A DNA stretch of 64,000 nt from Azospirillum sp. B21 (GCF_008364825.1 NZ_VTTO01000003.1:496001-560000), one strand, 5' to 3'; numbered from the stretch's first letter, positions 47,441-56,431 are shown. Notes: generated by a model not told the origin, from the letters alone. A program made the numbers and translations.

Positions 47441-48445
47441 ATGAGCCTTCATTCGCAAAGCGGCGGCCGGGCGTCCGCCAAGGCTCCCCGTACCGCCGCA
47501 CGGGTGTCCGTCCCCGACAAGGGCCTGACGCCGGCGAGGATCGGCGCACTGGTGGTGCTCGCCGGCCTGCTGGCGGCACCCTTCCTGCTCTATCCCGTCT
47601 TTTTGATGAAGGTGCTGTGCTTTGCGCTGTTCGCCTGCGCCTTCAACCTGCTGATCGGCTTCGGCGGCCTGCTCAGCTTCGGCCACGCAGCCTTCTTCGG
47701 CAGTGCCGCCTATGTCACCGCCCATGCAGTGAAGGTCTGGGGGCTGCCGCCGGAACTCGGCATTTTGCTGGGCACTGCGGCCTCGGCCTTTTTGGGGCTG
47801 GTGTTCGGCGGCATCGCCATCCGGCGGCAGGGCATCTATTTCGCCATGATCACGCTTGCGCTGTCGCAGATGGTGTTTTTCCTGGCGCTGCAGCTTCCCT
47901 TCACCCATGGCGAGGACGGCATCCAGGGCGTGCCGCGCGGCGTGCTGTTCGGGATGTTCGACCTGAACAATCCGATGGAGATGTATTACACCGTGCTGGC
48001 CGTGTTCCTGATCGGCTTCGCCATCATCTGGCGAGCGGTCCATTCGCCCTTCGGACAGGTGCTGAAGGCGATCCGCGAGAACGAGCCGCGCGCCGTGTCT
48101 CTCGGCTACCGCACCGACCGCTACAAACTGGTTGCCTTCGTGCTGTCGGCGACGCTGGCGGGTCTGGCTGGCGGGACCAAGGCCATTGTCTTCCAACTCG
48201 CCAGCCTGACCGACGTGACATGGCAGATGTCGGGCGAGGTGGTGCTGATGACGCTGCTGGGCGGCATGGGAACGCTGTCCGGCCCGGTGATCGGTGCAGC
48301 GCTGGTGGTGACGTTGGAAAACTATCTGGCGGCGACCAGCCTGCCGGTGCCGGTGGTGATCGGCTGCATCTTCGTCGTCTGCGTTCTGGTCTTCCGTCGA
48401 GGCATAGCCGGAGAAATCCAGGCGAGGCTGGGGAAGAAGCACTGA
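47441..48445 (+). CDS. livM: Branched-chain amino acid-type ABC permease, LivM family
   Basis: A 334-residue permease, partner of LivH. It has LCFALFACAFNLLIGFGGLLSFGHAAFFG, the LivM signature, and the loop LKAIRENEPRAVSLGYRTDRYKLVAF. The basic N-terminal 30 residues are cytoplasmic. It begins four bases after livH. No LivG/LivF ATPase genes follow or precede the three genes, unlike a standard five-gene operon, so ATPases must come from elsewhere in the genome. The next gene is an unrelated phasin. Confidence 0.92.
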   Translation: MSLHSQSGGRASAKAPRTAARVSVPDKGLTPARIGALVVLAGLLAAPFLLYPVFLMKVLCFALFACAFNLLIGFGGLLSFGHAAFFGSAAYVTAHAVKVWGLPPELGILLGTAASAFLGLVFGGIAIRRQGIYFAMITLALSQMVFFLALQLPFTHGEDGIQGVPRGVLFGMFDLNNPMEMYYTVLAVFLIGFAIIWRAVHSPFGQVLKAIRENEPRAVSLGYRTDRYKLVAFVLSATLAGLAGGTKAIVFQLASLTDVTWQMSGEVVLMTLLGGMGTLSGPVIGAALVVTLENYLAATSLPVPVVIGCIFVVCVLVFRRGIAGEIQARLGKKH

Positions 48446-48688
48446 ATCTGAAAATATGTTGGGCGAGAGTGGTAGGTGAAGTAAGGAATGTTTCGAAAGA
48501 AAGACGCTACGGTTTCAAGATACCTCATACCTCGAAATAATGGGTGCAGGATTATTATTTTGCGCCATGGAACGTTTTGCTTGTCGGGTGTTATACGACT
48601 CAACGCGTGCGGCGGTGCAGCAAAATGACCGACGCGAGTTTTGGGAAGAGGCGTCCGCCCGGACGAACGTTTTCGAGGAGCATCTCGC
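48446..48688 (+). promoter_or_regulatory. AT-rich region upstream of the phasin gene with a near-EcfG motif
   Basis: This stretch is clearly richer in A and T than the surroundings. It holds GGAAC (48569-48573) and TGTT (48589-48592), which are 15 bases apart, one short of the usual 16-17 of EcfG promoters. It may be a weak stress promoter or a chance match. Confidence 0.35.
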
Positions 48689-49351
48689 ATGGCCATGGAC
48701 AAAGACACCACGACCACCACGCGTGACACGGCCAACCGTGCGAAGGGTACGGTGGAAGACATGACCCGCGCCGGAGAAGCGACCACCCGACGCGCCGCCG
48801 ACGCCGCCCGGTCGATGGGCGAAGAGGCGGCCGAAACCGGTCGTCATGCCGCCGATGCCGGCGCGGAAGCCGGCCAGAAGGCCATGGGCGCCGGTGCCGA
48901 CATGACCCGCCGCACTGCCGACACCGCCCGCACGGTCATGGGGACGGCCAGCGATGTCGCGGGCCGCACGTCGGAGCAGTTGCAGCGCGCTCTCGGCCTG
49001 TCCAAGGAAGCCCAGGGCGAGGTCGCCAGCCAGACGCGCGAGACCATGGACGTCATGGTTCAGTGCGGAAGCGTGCTGGCTGACGGCTGGCAGAATGCCT
49101 GGCGCGAATGGATGGGCCTGGCCCAGGAAGTCGCAAGCCGCAATGCCGAAGGCATGAACGCGCTGATGCGCAGCCGCACGGTCCCGGATTTCTACGCGAC
49201 GCAGAGCCGGATGCTGAAGGACAACATGCAGCTGATGCTGAGCCGCAGTGTCAAGATTTCCGAGCTGTCGGCGAACACCGCCAGCACCGCCATCGGCAAG
49301 CTGAACGCCCGCCTCGAAGGGGCGGCCCAGCAGACGGAACGCCGCTTCTAG
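48689..49351 (+). CDS. Phasin family protein
   Basis: A 220-residue protein with a C-terminal phasin domain (about residues 100-215), in which LADGWQNAWREWMGLAQEVASRNAEGMNALMR and SRMLKDNMQLMLSRSVKISEL form the long amphipathic helices. Phasins coat polyhydroxybutyrate granules and set their size. Residues 1-95 are a Thr/Ala/Gly-rich repeat of the type RRAADAARSMGEEAAETGRH, resembling apolipoprotein- or LEA-like amphipathic helices. The ATG at 48689 follows GAGGAG. A terminator closes the gene, so it is monocistronic. Confidence 0.9.
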   Translation: MAMDKDTTTTTRDTANRAKGTVEDMTRAGEATTRRAADAARSMGEEAAETGRHAADAGAEAGQKAMGAGADMTRRTADTARTVMGTASDVAGRTSEQLQRALGLSKEAQGEVASQTRETMDVMVQCGSVLADGWQNAWREWMGLAQEVASRNAEGMNALMRSRTVPDFYATQSRMLKDNMQLMLSRSVKISELSANTASTAIGKLNARLEGAAQQTERRF

Positions 49352-49393
49352 GCATCCACCAATCCGAAAAGGAACGGTCTCCATCCTGACCTG

Positions 49394-49423
49394 AACCCCG
49401 GCCCGCAAGGACCGGGGTTTTTT
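49394..49423 (+). terminator. Rho-independent terminator after the phasin gene
   Basis: AACCCCGG (49394-49401) pairs with CCGGGGTT (49412-49419) and is followed by a T run to 49423. Confidence 0.92.
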
Positions 49424-49441
49424 CTGCACTGGATGCCCTGA

Positions 49442-50284
49442 TTACGGCGCCTCCGGCGTCAGCCAATTCACCGACGCGCCGCCGCCGGTGGTGGGCAGGG
49501 CGTCGTGCAGGGCCGGCAGCATATCGCGCAGCGTCTCGTCCAGCTTCCAGGGCGGGTTGACGATCAGCAGGCCGGAGCCGTTCAGGCGCAGGTGGGTGTC
49601 TTCGGGATGCCACGTCAGTTCGGCGATCAGCACCTTGGGGATGCCGGTCTTCTCCACCGCGTCCTGGAACCGCCAGACCGCCGCCCGTTCCTTGATGGGA
49701 TACCACAGGGCGAAAATGCCGGTGGACCAGCGGCGGTGAGCCAAGGCCAGCCCTTCGGCCATGCGGGCGAACTCGTCCGGCTGTTCGAACGGCGGATCAA
49801 TCAGGACGAGTCCGCGCTTCTCCTTGGGCGGCAGATGGGCCTTCAGCGCGGTGTAGGCGTCCGATTGGTGGACGGAGACGGCGCGGTCGCCTGCGAACTC
49901 CGCCTTGAGGCTGTGGGCATCGTCGGGATGCAGTTCCACCAGGACCATGCGGTCCTGCGGGCGCAAGGCGGCACGAGCAATACGGGGAGAACCGGGATAC
50001 CAGCGCAACGAGCCGTCCGGGTTCAAGGCCTGTACGGTGTCCAGATAGGGCGCCAGCCCCGGATGGGGTGCCGGCTTTCCCCACAGGCGGCCGATGCCGT
50101 CGTCGCTTTCCGCGGTCTTGCGGGCCGGTTCGGAGGTCAGGTCGTAGCGCCCGATCCCGGCATGGGTGTCGAGCACGCAGAAAGGCGCCGGTTTGGCGCG
50201 CAGATGATCCAGGATCAGCGCCAGGACGGCGTGCTTCATCACGTCGGCCGGGTTGCCGGCGTGGAAGATGTGGCGATAGTTCAT
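49442..50284 (-). CDS. rlmJ: 23S rRNA (adenine-2030-N6)-methyltransferase
   Basis: A 280-residue SAM-dependent methyltransferase that modifies adenine 2030 of 23S rRNA. It opens MNYRHIFHAGNPADVMKHAVL, the family start. The N6-adenine methyltransferase motif is IDPPFEQPDEFARM. LDTHAGIGRYDL forms the SAM-binding loop. LNGSGLLIVNPPW near the end is also conserved. Length is normal. Its start lies far from other genes on the same strand, so it is monocistronic. It converges with the phasin gene across a shared terminator region. Confidence 0.95.
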   Translation of the reverse strand: MNYRHIFHAGNPADVMKHAVLALILDHLRAKPAPFCVLDTHAGIGRYDLTSEPARKTAESDDGIGRLWGKPAPHPGLAPYLDTVQALNPDGSLRWYPGSPRIARAALRPQDRMVLVELHPDDAHSLKAEFAGDRAVSVHQSDAYTALKAHLPPKEKRGLVLIDPPFEQPDEFARMAEGLALAHRRWSTGIFALWYPIKERAAVWRFQDAVEKTGIPKVLIAELTWHPEDTHLRLNGSGLLIVNPPWKLDETLRDMLPALHDALPTTGGGASVNWLTPEAP

Positions 50285-50390
50285 GCGCCGGGGTTTACCC
50301 GATCATGAGGCTTCGCGCCAGCGGTCATGCCGGCGCCATCGTCGATGCGGGTGTGGATGCGGGATTTGAACGCGCGATTCGGGCCGGAGA

Positions 50391-51086
50391 TCAGTTGATC
50401 GCGGCGACCTGCTGGGCATTGCGGAAGCTGCGGCGGGTGCCGGGGGCAACGCTGACCGGATCGGTGTCTTCACAACGGGAGGAGGCGAGCAGCTTCGCGC
50501 TCTGCGTATCCAGTTCGGACAGGCTCTGCCAGATCTTGCAGACATAGGCCTGGGCACGGCGTCCCGAACCGCCGTTGTAGCGGGCCAGCGCGGTCTTCCA
50601 GTTGCCTTCCTCGCCATGGAAGCGGACCAGAAGCTGGCCGGCGTAGAACACGTTGTCGCGCGGCTCCACGATCTTTTCCAGCGGCTGGAACTCGCCGCGG
50701 TGCGAGGCGACGGACAGTTGCATGCAGCCGACATAGGTGTTGGAGCGAAGCTGCCCGCGATGGTCGCGCAGGTGCCGGGCGGCATCGTTGACGTTGCGGG
50801 CGTAGTAGGGACGGCCCTGCACGCTCATCGCGAAGGGATGCGGCGCACCGTCCTGGCCGCTTTCAACCAGCGCGATCGCCACCAGCATGCCCGAGGGAAT
50901 GCCAAGCTTCTGTTCGGCTTCCACCGCGTGGGTGACGCAGCTTTCCTTGGCAAGCGACGGGGTCGCGGTCTGGGCCTGGGCGGGAGTTGCCATCATCAGC
51001 GCCACCAGGGGGGCCGTCAGCAGTCCCGCAGCCAGTGCGAAGCGTCCACCCGCTGTGGCGCATACGCGCTGATTTCGTCCCCGCAT
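50391..51086 (-). CDS. Lytic transglycosylase-like secreted protein
   Basis: A 231-residue protein with a signal peptide ending near AQA-QT (about residue 38) and a single SLT-type lysozyme-fold domain. The catalytic Glu is in VAIALVESGQDG, followed by YVGCMQLSVASHRGEF and TALARYNGGSGRRAQAYVCKI, the GLMQ-like and AYN-like motifs of the family. It would cleave peptidoglycan strands in the periplasm. Four cysteines may form disulfides. The ATG at 51086 follows GAAGGAGGT, an excellent ribosome site; a further upstream in-frame ATG is rejected. Confidence 0.9.
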   Translation of the reverse strand: MRGRNQRVCATAGGRFALAAGLLTAPLVALMMATPAQAQTATPSLAKESCVTHAVEAEQKLGIPSGMLVAIALVESGQDGAPHPFAMSVQGRPYYARNVNDAARHLRDHRGQLRSNTYVGCMQLSVASHRGEFQPLEKIVEPRDNVFYAGQLLVRFHGEEGNWKTALARYNGGSGRRAQAYVCKIWQSLSELDTQSAKLLASSRCEDTDPVSVAPGTRRSFRNAQQVAAIN

Positions 51087-51677
51087 CCCAAACCTCCTTC
51101 TGATGTCGCCCCGTGTTCTACGGCGGCTGTTTGACCCCCCGCGCGGGGCCGTTGTTCCGGTCACCGAGTCGCTTACGGCGACCGCCTCCTACCCAGATGT
51201 TCGACGCCTCCCAATCGGGCGCCGCGGCCACACTTCCAAAAATTTGATCCATCGTCAACCGCCTTGCTCCCTGGTAATACCACAGCTTTCGTCCGTCAGA
51301 TGTCACGCAGAGGCGCCGGGCTGACGGCCTAGACCCTTCGGATGCAGGCATAAGCCTTTGAAGCGCCACATTTGCCGGCGAAATCGAAAGGGGTGTCCCG
51401 ATAGGCGGAGTCTGCCTTCCGTACAGGGGATGAAAAAGGGGCTACTGCGACCGCGTGTCGCCGGAATCACACTTCCAGATGATTTTCGCGACCCCCTTGC
51501 GCGGCGCAGCATGTTGGGGCAGTAAACTCCGCCGCCTTGTTTCCCTGGACTCGGGCGGGTCGGGTTCGAGGGTGCCGCCATGGGCTGATCGCCACTGGAT
51601 CGCGGCAGGCGGATGCCGAGCCTCACGGGCCGGGGCATCCCGGTCGTGCAGACCCGACCTCAGAGGATCCCAGCCCC
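51087..51677. other. Long intergenic region between divergent genes
   Basis: About 590 bases with no convincing gene. It contains small GC-rich hairpins such as CCCCGCGCGGGG near 51138. A 31-codon frame at 51430-51525 (MKKGLLRPRV...) follows AGGGG but has no other support. It must hold the promoters of the transglycosylase and of the TPR-methyltransferase; none is recognisable by consensus. Confidence 0.35.
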
Positions 51678-53021
51678 TTGTCCGCGGACCCGTCCTTCGG
51701 CGGAGCGTCGCCCGCTCCCGATCTCGATCAACTGTTCCGCTTCGGTTACGACCGGCTCTATGCCGGGGATTTTACCGAAGCAGTCCGTGGATTCCGGATG
51801 GCCGCCGCCGTCGATCCCGCGAATGGTGAGGCGTGGGCGGCTCTGGCCGACGCCTGTGGCGGGGCGGGGCTGACGGAGCGGACGGCGGCCTGCTACCGGC
51901 GCTCCGTGATGCTGGATCCCGCTAACTGGACATGGCGGCTGATGCTGGCCGACGCCCTGCGGCAGTGCGGCGAAATCGCTGCTGCGCATGCTCTATATGG
52001 GGTGCTGGCAGGCGAACGGAGCGATTCGGCCCCAGTGCGACTCGGGCTCGCCCATTGCTTGTCCGCGCTGGTCCGGCATGAAGAGGCGCTGGAGGAGTTC
52101 CGTGAGGCCGTGGCCCTGCGCCCGAACGACCGCGCCGCCGTGCTGGCGCTGGCCGAGGCGCTGGGCATGGCGGGTGACGCACTGGCGGCGGTGGAACTGC
52201 TGCAGCCGCTCGGCCGGCGGTATGAGGATGATGCGGCGGTCCACCATGCGCTGGGTCGCTGCTGGCTTGCGTTGCGCGAACCGGCGAAGGCGCTGTCCGC
52301 GCTCCGCCATGCGCGCGATGTCGCCGAGGGGGACGAGGCCGCGCCGATGGAACGGCTGATCGCGGCGCTGGAGGCCGGGGAGGGCGCCGACCTGTCGGCC
52401 GCCTATGTCCGCGCCCTGTTCGACCGCTATGCCGACCGATTCGACCAGGATCTCGTCGGCAAGCTCGGCTATGCGGCGCCCGACCTGCTGCGGGCGGCGG
52501 TGGACCGCGTGGTTCCGGCGGCGGCGGGCCTGCGGATCCTGGATCTCGGCTGCGGCACCGGGCTGGCGGGCGTCACCTTCAAGCCGCTGGCGGCGCATCT
52601 GGCCGGCGTCGACCTGTCGCCGCGGATGGTGGAAAAGGCGCGGCAGCGCGAACTTTACGACGAACTCAGCGTTGGTGACGTGGTGGAGGCGATGGAGCGC
52701 TCCCCAAGCGGCTGGGACCTGCTGGTCGCGGCCGACGTGCTGGTCTATATCGGCGAGCTTGCTCCGGTCTTTGTGGCGGCGGCCTGCGCCCTGCCGCCGG
52801 GTGGCCATTTCGCCGCCACGGTGGAGAGCCTGCCGGCCGAGTCGGCGCAGGAGTTCGCCCTCGGCGCAACCCGCCGCTACGCCCACGCCGAAGCATATGT
52901 CCGCCGCAGTGCGGAGGAGGCCGGCTTCGCCGTGCGCCTGATGGAGCCCTGCGCGCCGCGTCGCGAGAAGGGCGTGCCGGTCGCCGGGCTGCTGTTCGTG
53001 GTGGAACGCGCCGCCCGGTGA
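51678..53021 (+). CDS. TPR-domain SAM-dependent methyltransferase
   Basis: A protein of about 447 residues. The N-terminal half is a tetratricopeptide array (units such as EAWAALADACGGAGLTERTAACYRRSVMLDPAN and HALGRCWLALREPAKALSALRHA). The C-terminal half is a class-I methyltransferase with motif I ILDLGCGTGLAGV and acidic D in AGVDLSPRMVEKA. LLVAADVLVYIGEL follows. This architecture recalls predicted TPR methyltransferases, often near glycan genes; here a glycosyltransferase is next door. The start is uncertain: a TTG at 51678 after AGAGGA is chosen, but the frame is open to 51537. Confidence 0.85.
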   Translation: MSADPSFGGASPAPDLDQLFRFGYDRLYAGDFTEAVRGFRMAAAVDPANGEAWAALADACGGAGLTERTAACYRRSVMLDPANWTWRLMLADALRQCGEIAAAHALYGVLAGERSDSAPVRLGLAHCLSALVRHEEALEEFREAVALRPNDRAAVLALAEALGMAGDALAAVELLQPLGRRYEDDAAVHHALGRCWLALREPAKALSALRHARDVAEGDEAAPMERLIAALEAGEGADLSAAYVRALFDRYADRFDQDLVGKLGYAAPDLLRAAVDRVVPAAAGLRILDLGCGTGLAGVTFKPLAAHLAGVDLSPRMVEKARQRELYDELSVGDVVEAMERSPSGWDLLVAADVLVYIGELAPVFVAAACALPPGGHFAATVESLPAESAQEFALGATRRYAHAEAYVRRSAEEAGFAVRLMEPCAPRREKGVPVAGLLFVVERAAR

Positions 53022-53034
53022 CAGGCTGGCGCCG

Positions 53035-54210
53035 TCAGGCGCCGCAGGCCTCGACGAAGGACTTGGCGAAGTGCGTCCAGGTCCGTTCGCCCTGGATGAA
53101 GGCGAGGGCGCGGTCGGCACGGCGCTTCGCCTCCTCCCGGTCGGCGTGGATCGCCTCCAGATGGGCGACGAGTTCGTTGACCGAGGACTCCTTCCACCCC
53201 TTGCGGTCGCCCTTGTGGAACAGCTGGGTCTGCTTCGTCAGCGGCCAGCAGCGCGGTTCGTCGGCCGGACCGATCAGGTCGAGATGACCCGTGTTGGCCG
53301 ACAGCACCACCGGCACGCCGCAGCCCATCGCCTCCATGGCGACGAGGTTGGTCGCTCCTTCGCACCGGTTGGGGAAGACCGCAGCGTGGCAATCGGCCAT
53401 CACGGCGGCGATGTCGGCGCGGCCGACGAGACCGAGGTCGACCACCGATCCGGCGGGCAGGCCGTAGCGCGCAGCCCATTCCACCACCTGCAGCCGCCCG
53501 TCCGGCCCGATGTCCGGCGGGGTGCGGGTCAACTGCGAGTCGGCGATGGTGAAGGCGACCTCCGGCCAGGGGCTTTGCCAGGCGGTGACGAGCAGGGCCT
53601 CCGGATGGCGCTGCTGGAAGGCGCGGAAGGCCATCAGCACGATGTCCTGCCCCTTGCGGTATTCCAGCTTCCCACCTGAAAACACCACGAACCGGTCGCC
53701 GAAGCGCCCGGACGGCGGCAGAGGACGGATCTCCGTCGGGTCGACGCCCTGGAAGGCGAGGCCGACAGTGTCGAAGCCCTGCTCCAGCAGAAGGTCGCGG
53801 TTGTAGGTGGAATGCACCACGATGCGGTCGAAGGCGCGGGCGCGTGCCAGCACCTCGGCATTGAAGTTCGTATCCTCGAAGGCGATGACGCCGATGTTGC
53901 GATGCCCGCGGAAGCGGCGGGAAGGCTCCCCGGTCACGAACCCGTTGCCCAGCGCATGCAGGACGTCGGCATCCGGGATGACGATGGTGCTGTCGCCGTA
54001 AGGGGCGGCGGCCTCCATGTAGCGGCGATGCTCGTCCTCCAGGGGCTGCAGCGCCGCCCTGTTTTCCGGCCGCAGGCTGTCCATCATGGGGGCGTCGAGC
54101 AGAAGCGGGCGCATGCCCTGTGCAGCCAGGTACAGAGCGGTATGGACACCGACCAACCCCCATCCATGGATCTCGGACAGCGGCCAGGTCAGGGCGAAAC
54201 GGCGGGTCAT
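53035..54210 (-). CDS. GT4-family glycosyltransferase
   Basis: A 391-residue GT-B fold transferase. The acceptor domain opens FALTWPLSEIHGWGLVGVHTALYLAAQGMRP with the glycine-rich loop. The donor domain has FVVFSGGKLEYRKGQDIVL and the E-x7-E site CEGATNLVAMEAMGCGVPVVLS. These are typical of retaining GT4 enzymes that build polysaccharide or glycoprotein sugars. The ATG at 54210 gives the natural start. It is convergent with the methyltransferase gene, 13 bases away, and lies 123 bases downstream of the PhoD-like gene on the same strand. Confidence 0.9.
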   Translation of the reverse strand: MTRRFALTWPLSEIHGWGLVGVHTALYLAAQGMRPLLLDAPMMDSLRPENRAALQPLEDEHRRYMEAAAPYGDSTIVIPDADVLHALGNGFVTGEPSRRFRGHRNIGVIAFEDTNFNAEVLARARAFDRIVVHSTYNRDLLLEQGFDTVGLAFQGVDPTEIRPLPPSGRFGDRFVVFSGGKLEYRKGQDIVLMAFRAFQQRHPEALLVTAWQSPWPEVAFTIADSQLTRTPPDIGPDGRLQVVEWAARYGLPAGSVVDLGLVGRADIAAVMADCHAAVFPNRCEGATNLVAMEAMGCGVPVVLSANTGHLDLIGPADEPRCWPLTKQTQLFHKGDRKGWKESSVNELVAHLEAIHADREEAKRRADRALAFIQGERTWTHFAKSFVEACGA

Positions 54211-54333
54211 GGTGGCCTGCGGCAAAGGGTGGGAGCGGCAGCCTAGACGCGCAGAACCAGGATTTTCAACCGGATATGCACGTCAGGCGCGGAGAAGGGG
54301 CGGAAAGCAGGGCCGATTGGTTGCGATGTCGCG

Positions 54334-55845
54334 CTAAATGGCCTGTGCGTAACGGCCGGCGTCGGCCGGCAGGCACCAGCGGGCATGGAGCTGCCCCTTG
54401 CCGTCGAAGCTGCAGGCGATCCATCCGGAACCGTGCAGCAGCCGTCGGCCACCGTCGGTGAATGGCGGCAACTCGAACCTGTGGGCGGGCAGGGGGTGAT
54501 CCGGCCGGGTGGCGAGCGGCTCCGCCAGCCGGGTGCGCCAGCCCGGCCGGGCAGCAGAGGGAGAGGCGGCGAAACGGGGGGCATAAAGCTGCCACATCTC
54601 CAGCCCGCCGCCGCGCAGCACCCCCCGGCCGGCGGCACCCGACAGGCCACGCGACGCGACGGTGATGCGGCAGCCGGTCCGCCGGGAGAAATCGCCGAGC
54701 GTGCGGAGCATCCGTTCCCACTCGGCATGGCGACCCGGCGCGGTCCAATGATCGCCCAGCCCACGCGCCAACCGGCGCTGCAGGGGAGCCGGCAGCACCG
54801 CACCCAGGCGGTCGAGCGCGGCGGCGGCGGGAACCAGCAGCGGAGCGCCACTCACCAGGATCAGGTGCCGGCAAGCGGCGAAGCGATCGAGCCAGTCCGG
54901 CAACAGGCTCCAGTCACGCTCCGACAGGATGCGGCGGGCATTGCGGTCGGTCCACAGGTCGAGCGCCAGCAACCCGGCCTCTCCCATGACGAAGCCCTGT
55001 GCCAGGGTTCCGCAGGCAGCCCCCCACAGGCAATCCGGCGGAGAATCGGCGACGGAGCCGGTTTGAAACAGCTGTGCCTGCCGGCGCGTCGCCACCAGCA
55101 GCGGGCGCAGGCTGCGCGAAGCGGCATCGCCGTCCTCCCGGCCGCCCCAGGCGCCGGCCAGCAGCCGGCCGAGGTCGGAGCCATCCCACATCATCACCGA
55201 TGGAATCGAGGCCAGCACGGCCGCCGCCGCGGCTCCGCTCCACCCTCGCAGCATCCGGTCGAAGCCGGCGGACATCAGTTCCTCCGCCACGCCGGGCAGA
55301 GGCGGACCGAGCCGGCGGGAGGCGTCGCCCAGCAGAGAGGCTGCCTGCGGGGCGGCGGCCAGCACGGCATCGCCATCGACCTGTCCGCCGGCCTGGATCA
55401 GCAGGTGATAGCGGTCGGCGGAATGCGCGGCGAGAAGATCGCGCCATAGTGCCGGGGACGACGGCGGCGCACCACCATCCGGAGGCTCCGCGCCGTTCGT
55501 CGCGTCGGTCGTTCCGCTTCCGTACAGAATAGCCATGCGTGGGAGTGATTGACGACCCGGAACGACCACCATCCAGCGGGGTCCATCGGGGAAGCCATAG
55601 GCGACATTGGTGTCGCGCATGCCGCGGGGAACAGCGAAGTCGAAGCGCCAGACGTGGCGGCGGCGCCAGACCGTCAGGTGGCGTGGGGGAACCGGCAGGG
55701 TGACGCCGTCCACCCGCAGGTCGTCGGGTTCGACCTCCCCGTCCAAAACGAACAGCGCCGACAGCCACCATCGGTCGCGCTGTTCACCGCGGAAATACAG
55801 GATGGGGCCGAGCAGGATGCTCGGCTCCGCTCGTCTGCGCGCCAT
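54334..55845 (-). CDS. PhoD-like phosphatase-family protein with altered metal-site motifs
   Basis: A 503-residue protein related to the PhoD/MPP alkaline-phosphatase group. The opening GPILYFRGEQRDRWWLSALFV and the stretch LADSPPDCLWGAA-type region followed by LLPDWLDRFAACRHLILVSGAPLLVP fit that family. The metal-binding motifs do not: the expected GGDQ-x-Y-x-D is GGQVDGD (153-159), the expected WDDHD is WDGSD (220-224), and the SGDVH motif reads SRGLSG. Several metal ligands are thus lost, so it is probably not an active phosphatase. No signal peptide is seen. It is upstream of the glycosyltransferase gene. The family link is from recall and needs a profile search. Confidence 0.75.
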   Translation of the reverse strand: MARRRAEPSILLGPILYFRGEQRDRWWLSALFVLDGEVEPDDLRVDGVTLPVPPRHLTVWRRRHVWRFDFAVPRGMRDTNVAYGFPDGPRWMVVVPGRQSLPRMAILYGSGTTDATNGAEPPDGGAPPSSPALWRDLLAAHSADRYHLLIQAGGQVDGDAVLAAAPQAASLLGDASRRLGPPLPGVAEELMSAGFDRMLRGWSGAAAAAVLASIPSVMMWDGSDLGRLLAGAWGGREDGDAASRSLRPLLVATRRQAQLFQTGSVADSPPDCLWGAACGTLAQGFVMGEAGLLALDLWTDRNARRILSERDWSLLPDWLDRFAACRHLILVSGAPLLVPAAAALDRLGAVLPAPLQRRLARGLGDHWTAPGRHAEWERMLRTLGDFSRRTGCRITVASRGLSGAAGRGVLRGGGLEMWQLYAPRFAASPSAARPGWRTRLAEPLATRPDHPLPAHRFELPPFTDGGRRLLHGSGWIACSFDGKGQLHARWCLPADAGRYAQAI

Positions 55846-55939
55846 GCCTCATCCGTCCGAACCCGCGCCCCAAAAAAAGGGGCATCACCGCATCCCATAG
55901 CGCATGGCGCCGCGGAACGGAGAGGAAAATCGCGAGGGC

Positions 55940-56164
55940 TCAGCCTTTCCGCTTGCGCAGCAACTCCAGCATGCGGGGCGGGACCTGTTCGTTCAGGACC
56001 GGGTCATACAGGCGATGAAGTTCCTCCACATGCTGGCGATGCTGGGCGAGCAGCGCCTTTGCGTCGGGATCGCTCTCGACCACGCTTTCGAATGCCGCGC
56101 GCTCCCGTTCGTCGAGGGCGCCGTCCAGATAGGCGTTGATATCGGTCATCGTCACACGCTTCAT
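55940..56164 (-). CDS. Small anti-sigma-factor-like protein
   Basis: A 74-residue protein that resembles the N-terminal, sigma-binding part of ECF anti-sigma factors. TDINAYLDGALDERERAAFESVVESDPDAKALLAQHR matches the usual (L/I)-x-A-Y-(L/V)-DGEL-x-x-x-E-R-x-x-(V/F) pattern. The zinc-binding H-x3-C-x2-C and the membrane segment are missing, so it is a soluble, shortened member. An EcfG-type promoter motif lies upstream on its strand. The ECF sigma gene 3.3 kb away is not adjacent, so a partner cannot be assigned. Confidence 0.78.
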   Translation of the reverse strand: MKRVTMTDINAYLDGALDERERAAFESVVESDPDAKALLAQHRQHVEELHRLYDPVLNEQVPPRMLELLRKRKG

Positions 56165-56390
56165 CTCTGTCGTTCCCGGAAGGGTCGCCGGGGTTTTTCC
56201 CCTGGGACACGATCAACCGTGACACGTCCGGTGGCTCCGCCGTTTCCGGAAAGATCGGCCGAAAGGACGCCTACCCAATCTTATGGGCATGATCCTCGGC
56301 CATACCAGTCCGACAAACGGCGCGATCACTGCTCCCTTTCGAGGCGAGCAATCCGGCACCGCCATCCTCTTTCGCGTCGCCCGGCCAAGT

Positions 56391-56416
56391 AACAGGACGA
56401 TGTTGCTGATTGTTCC
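56391..56416 (-). promoter_or_regulatory. EcfG-type promoter motif facing the anti-sigma-like gene
   Basis: On the minus strand, GGAAC (complement of 56412-56416) and TGTT (complement of 56391-56394) are 17 bases apart, fitting the EcfG pattern GGAAC-N16/17-xGTT. The leader to the gene at 56164 would be about 220 bases. Confidence 0.6.
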
Positions 56417-56431
56417 AGCCGGTGACGGGGC

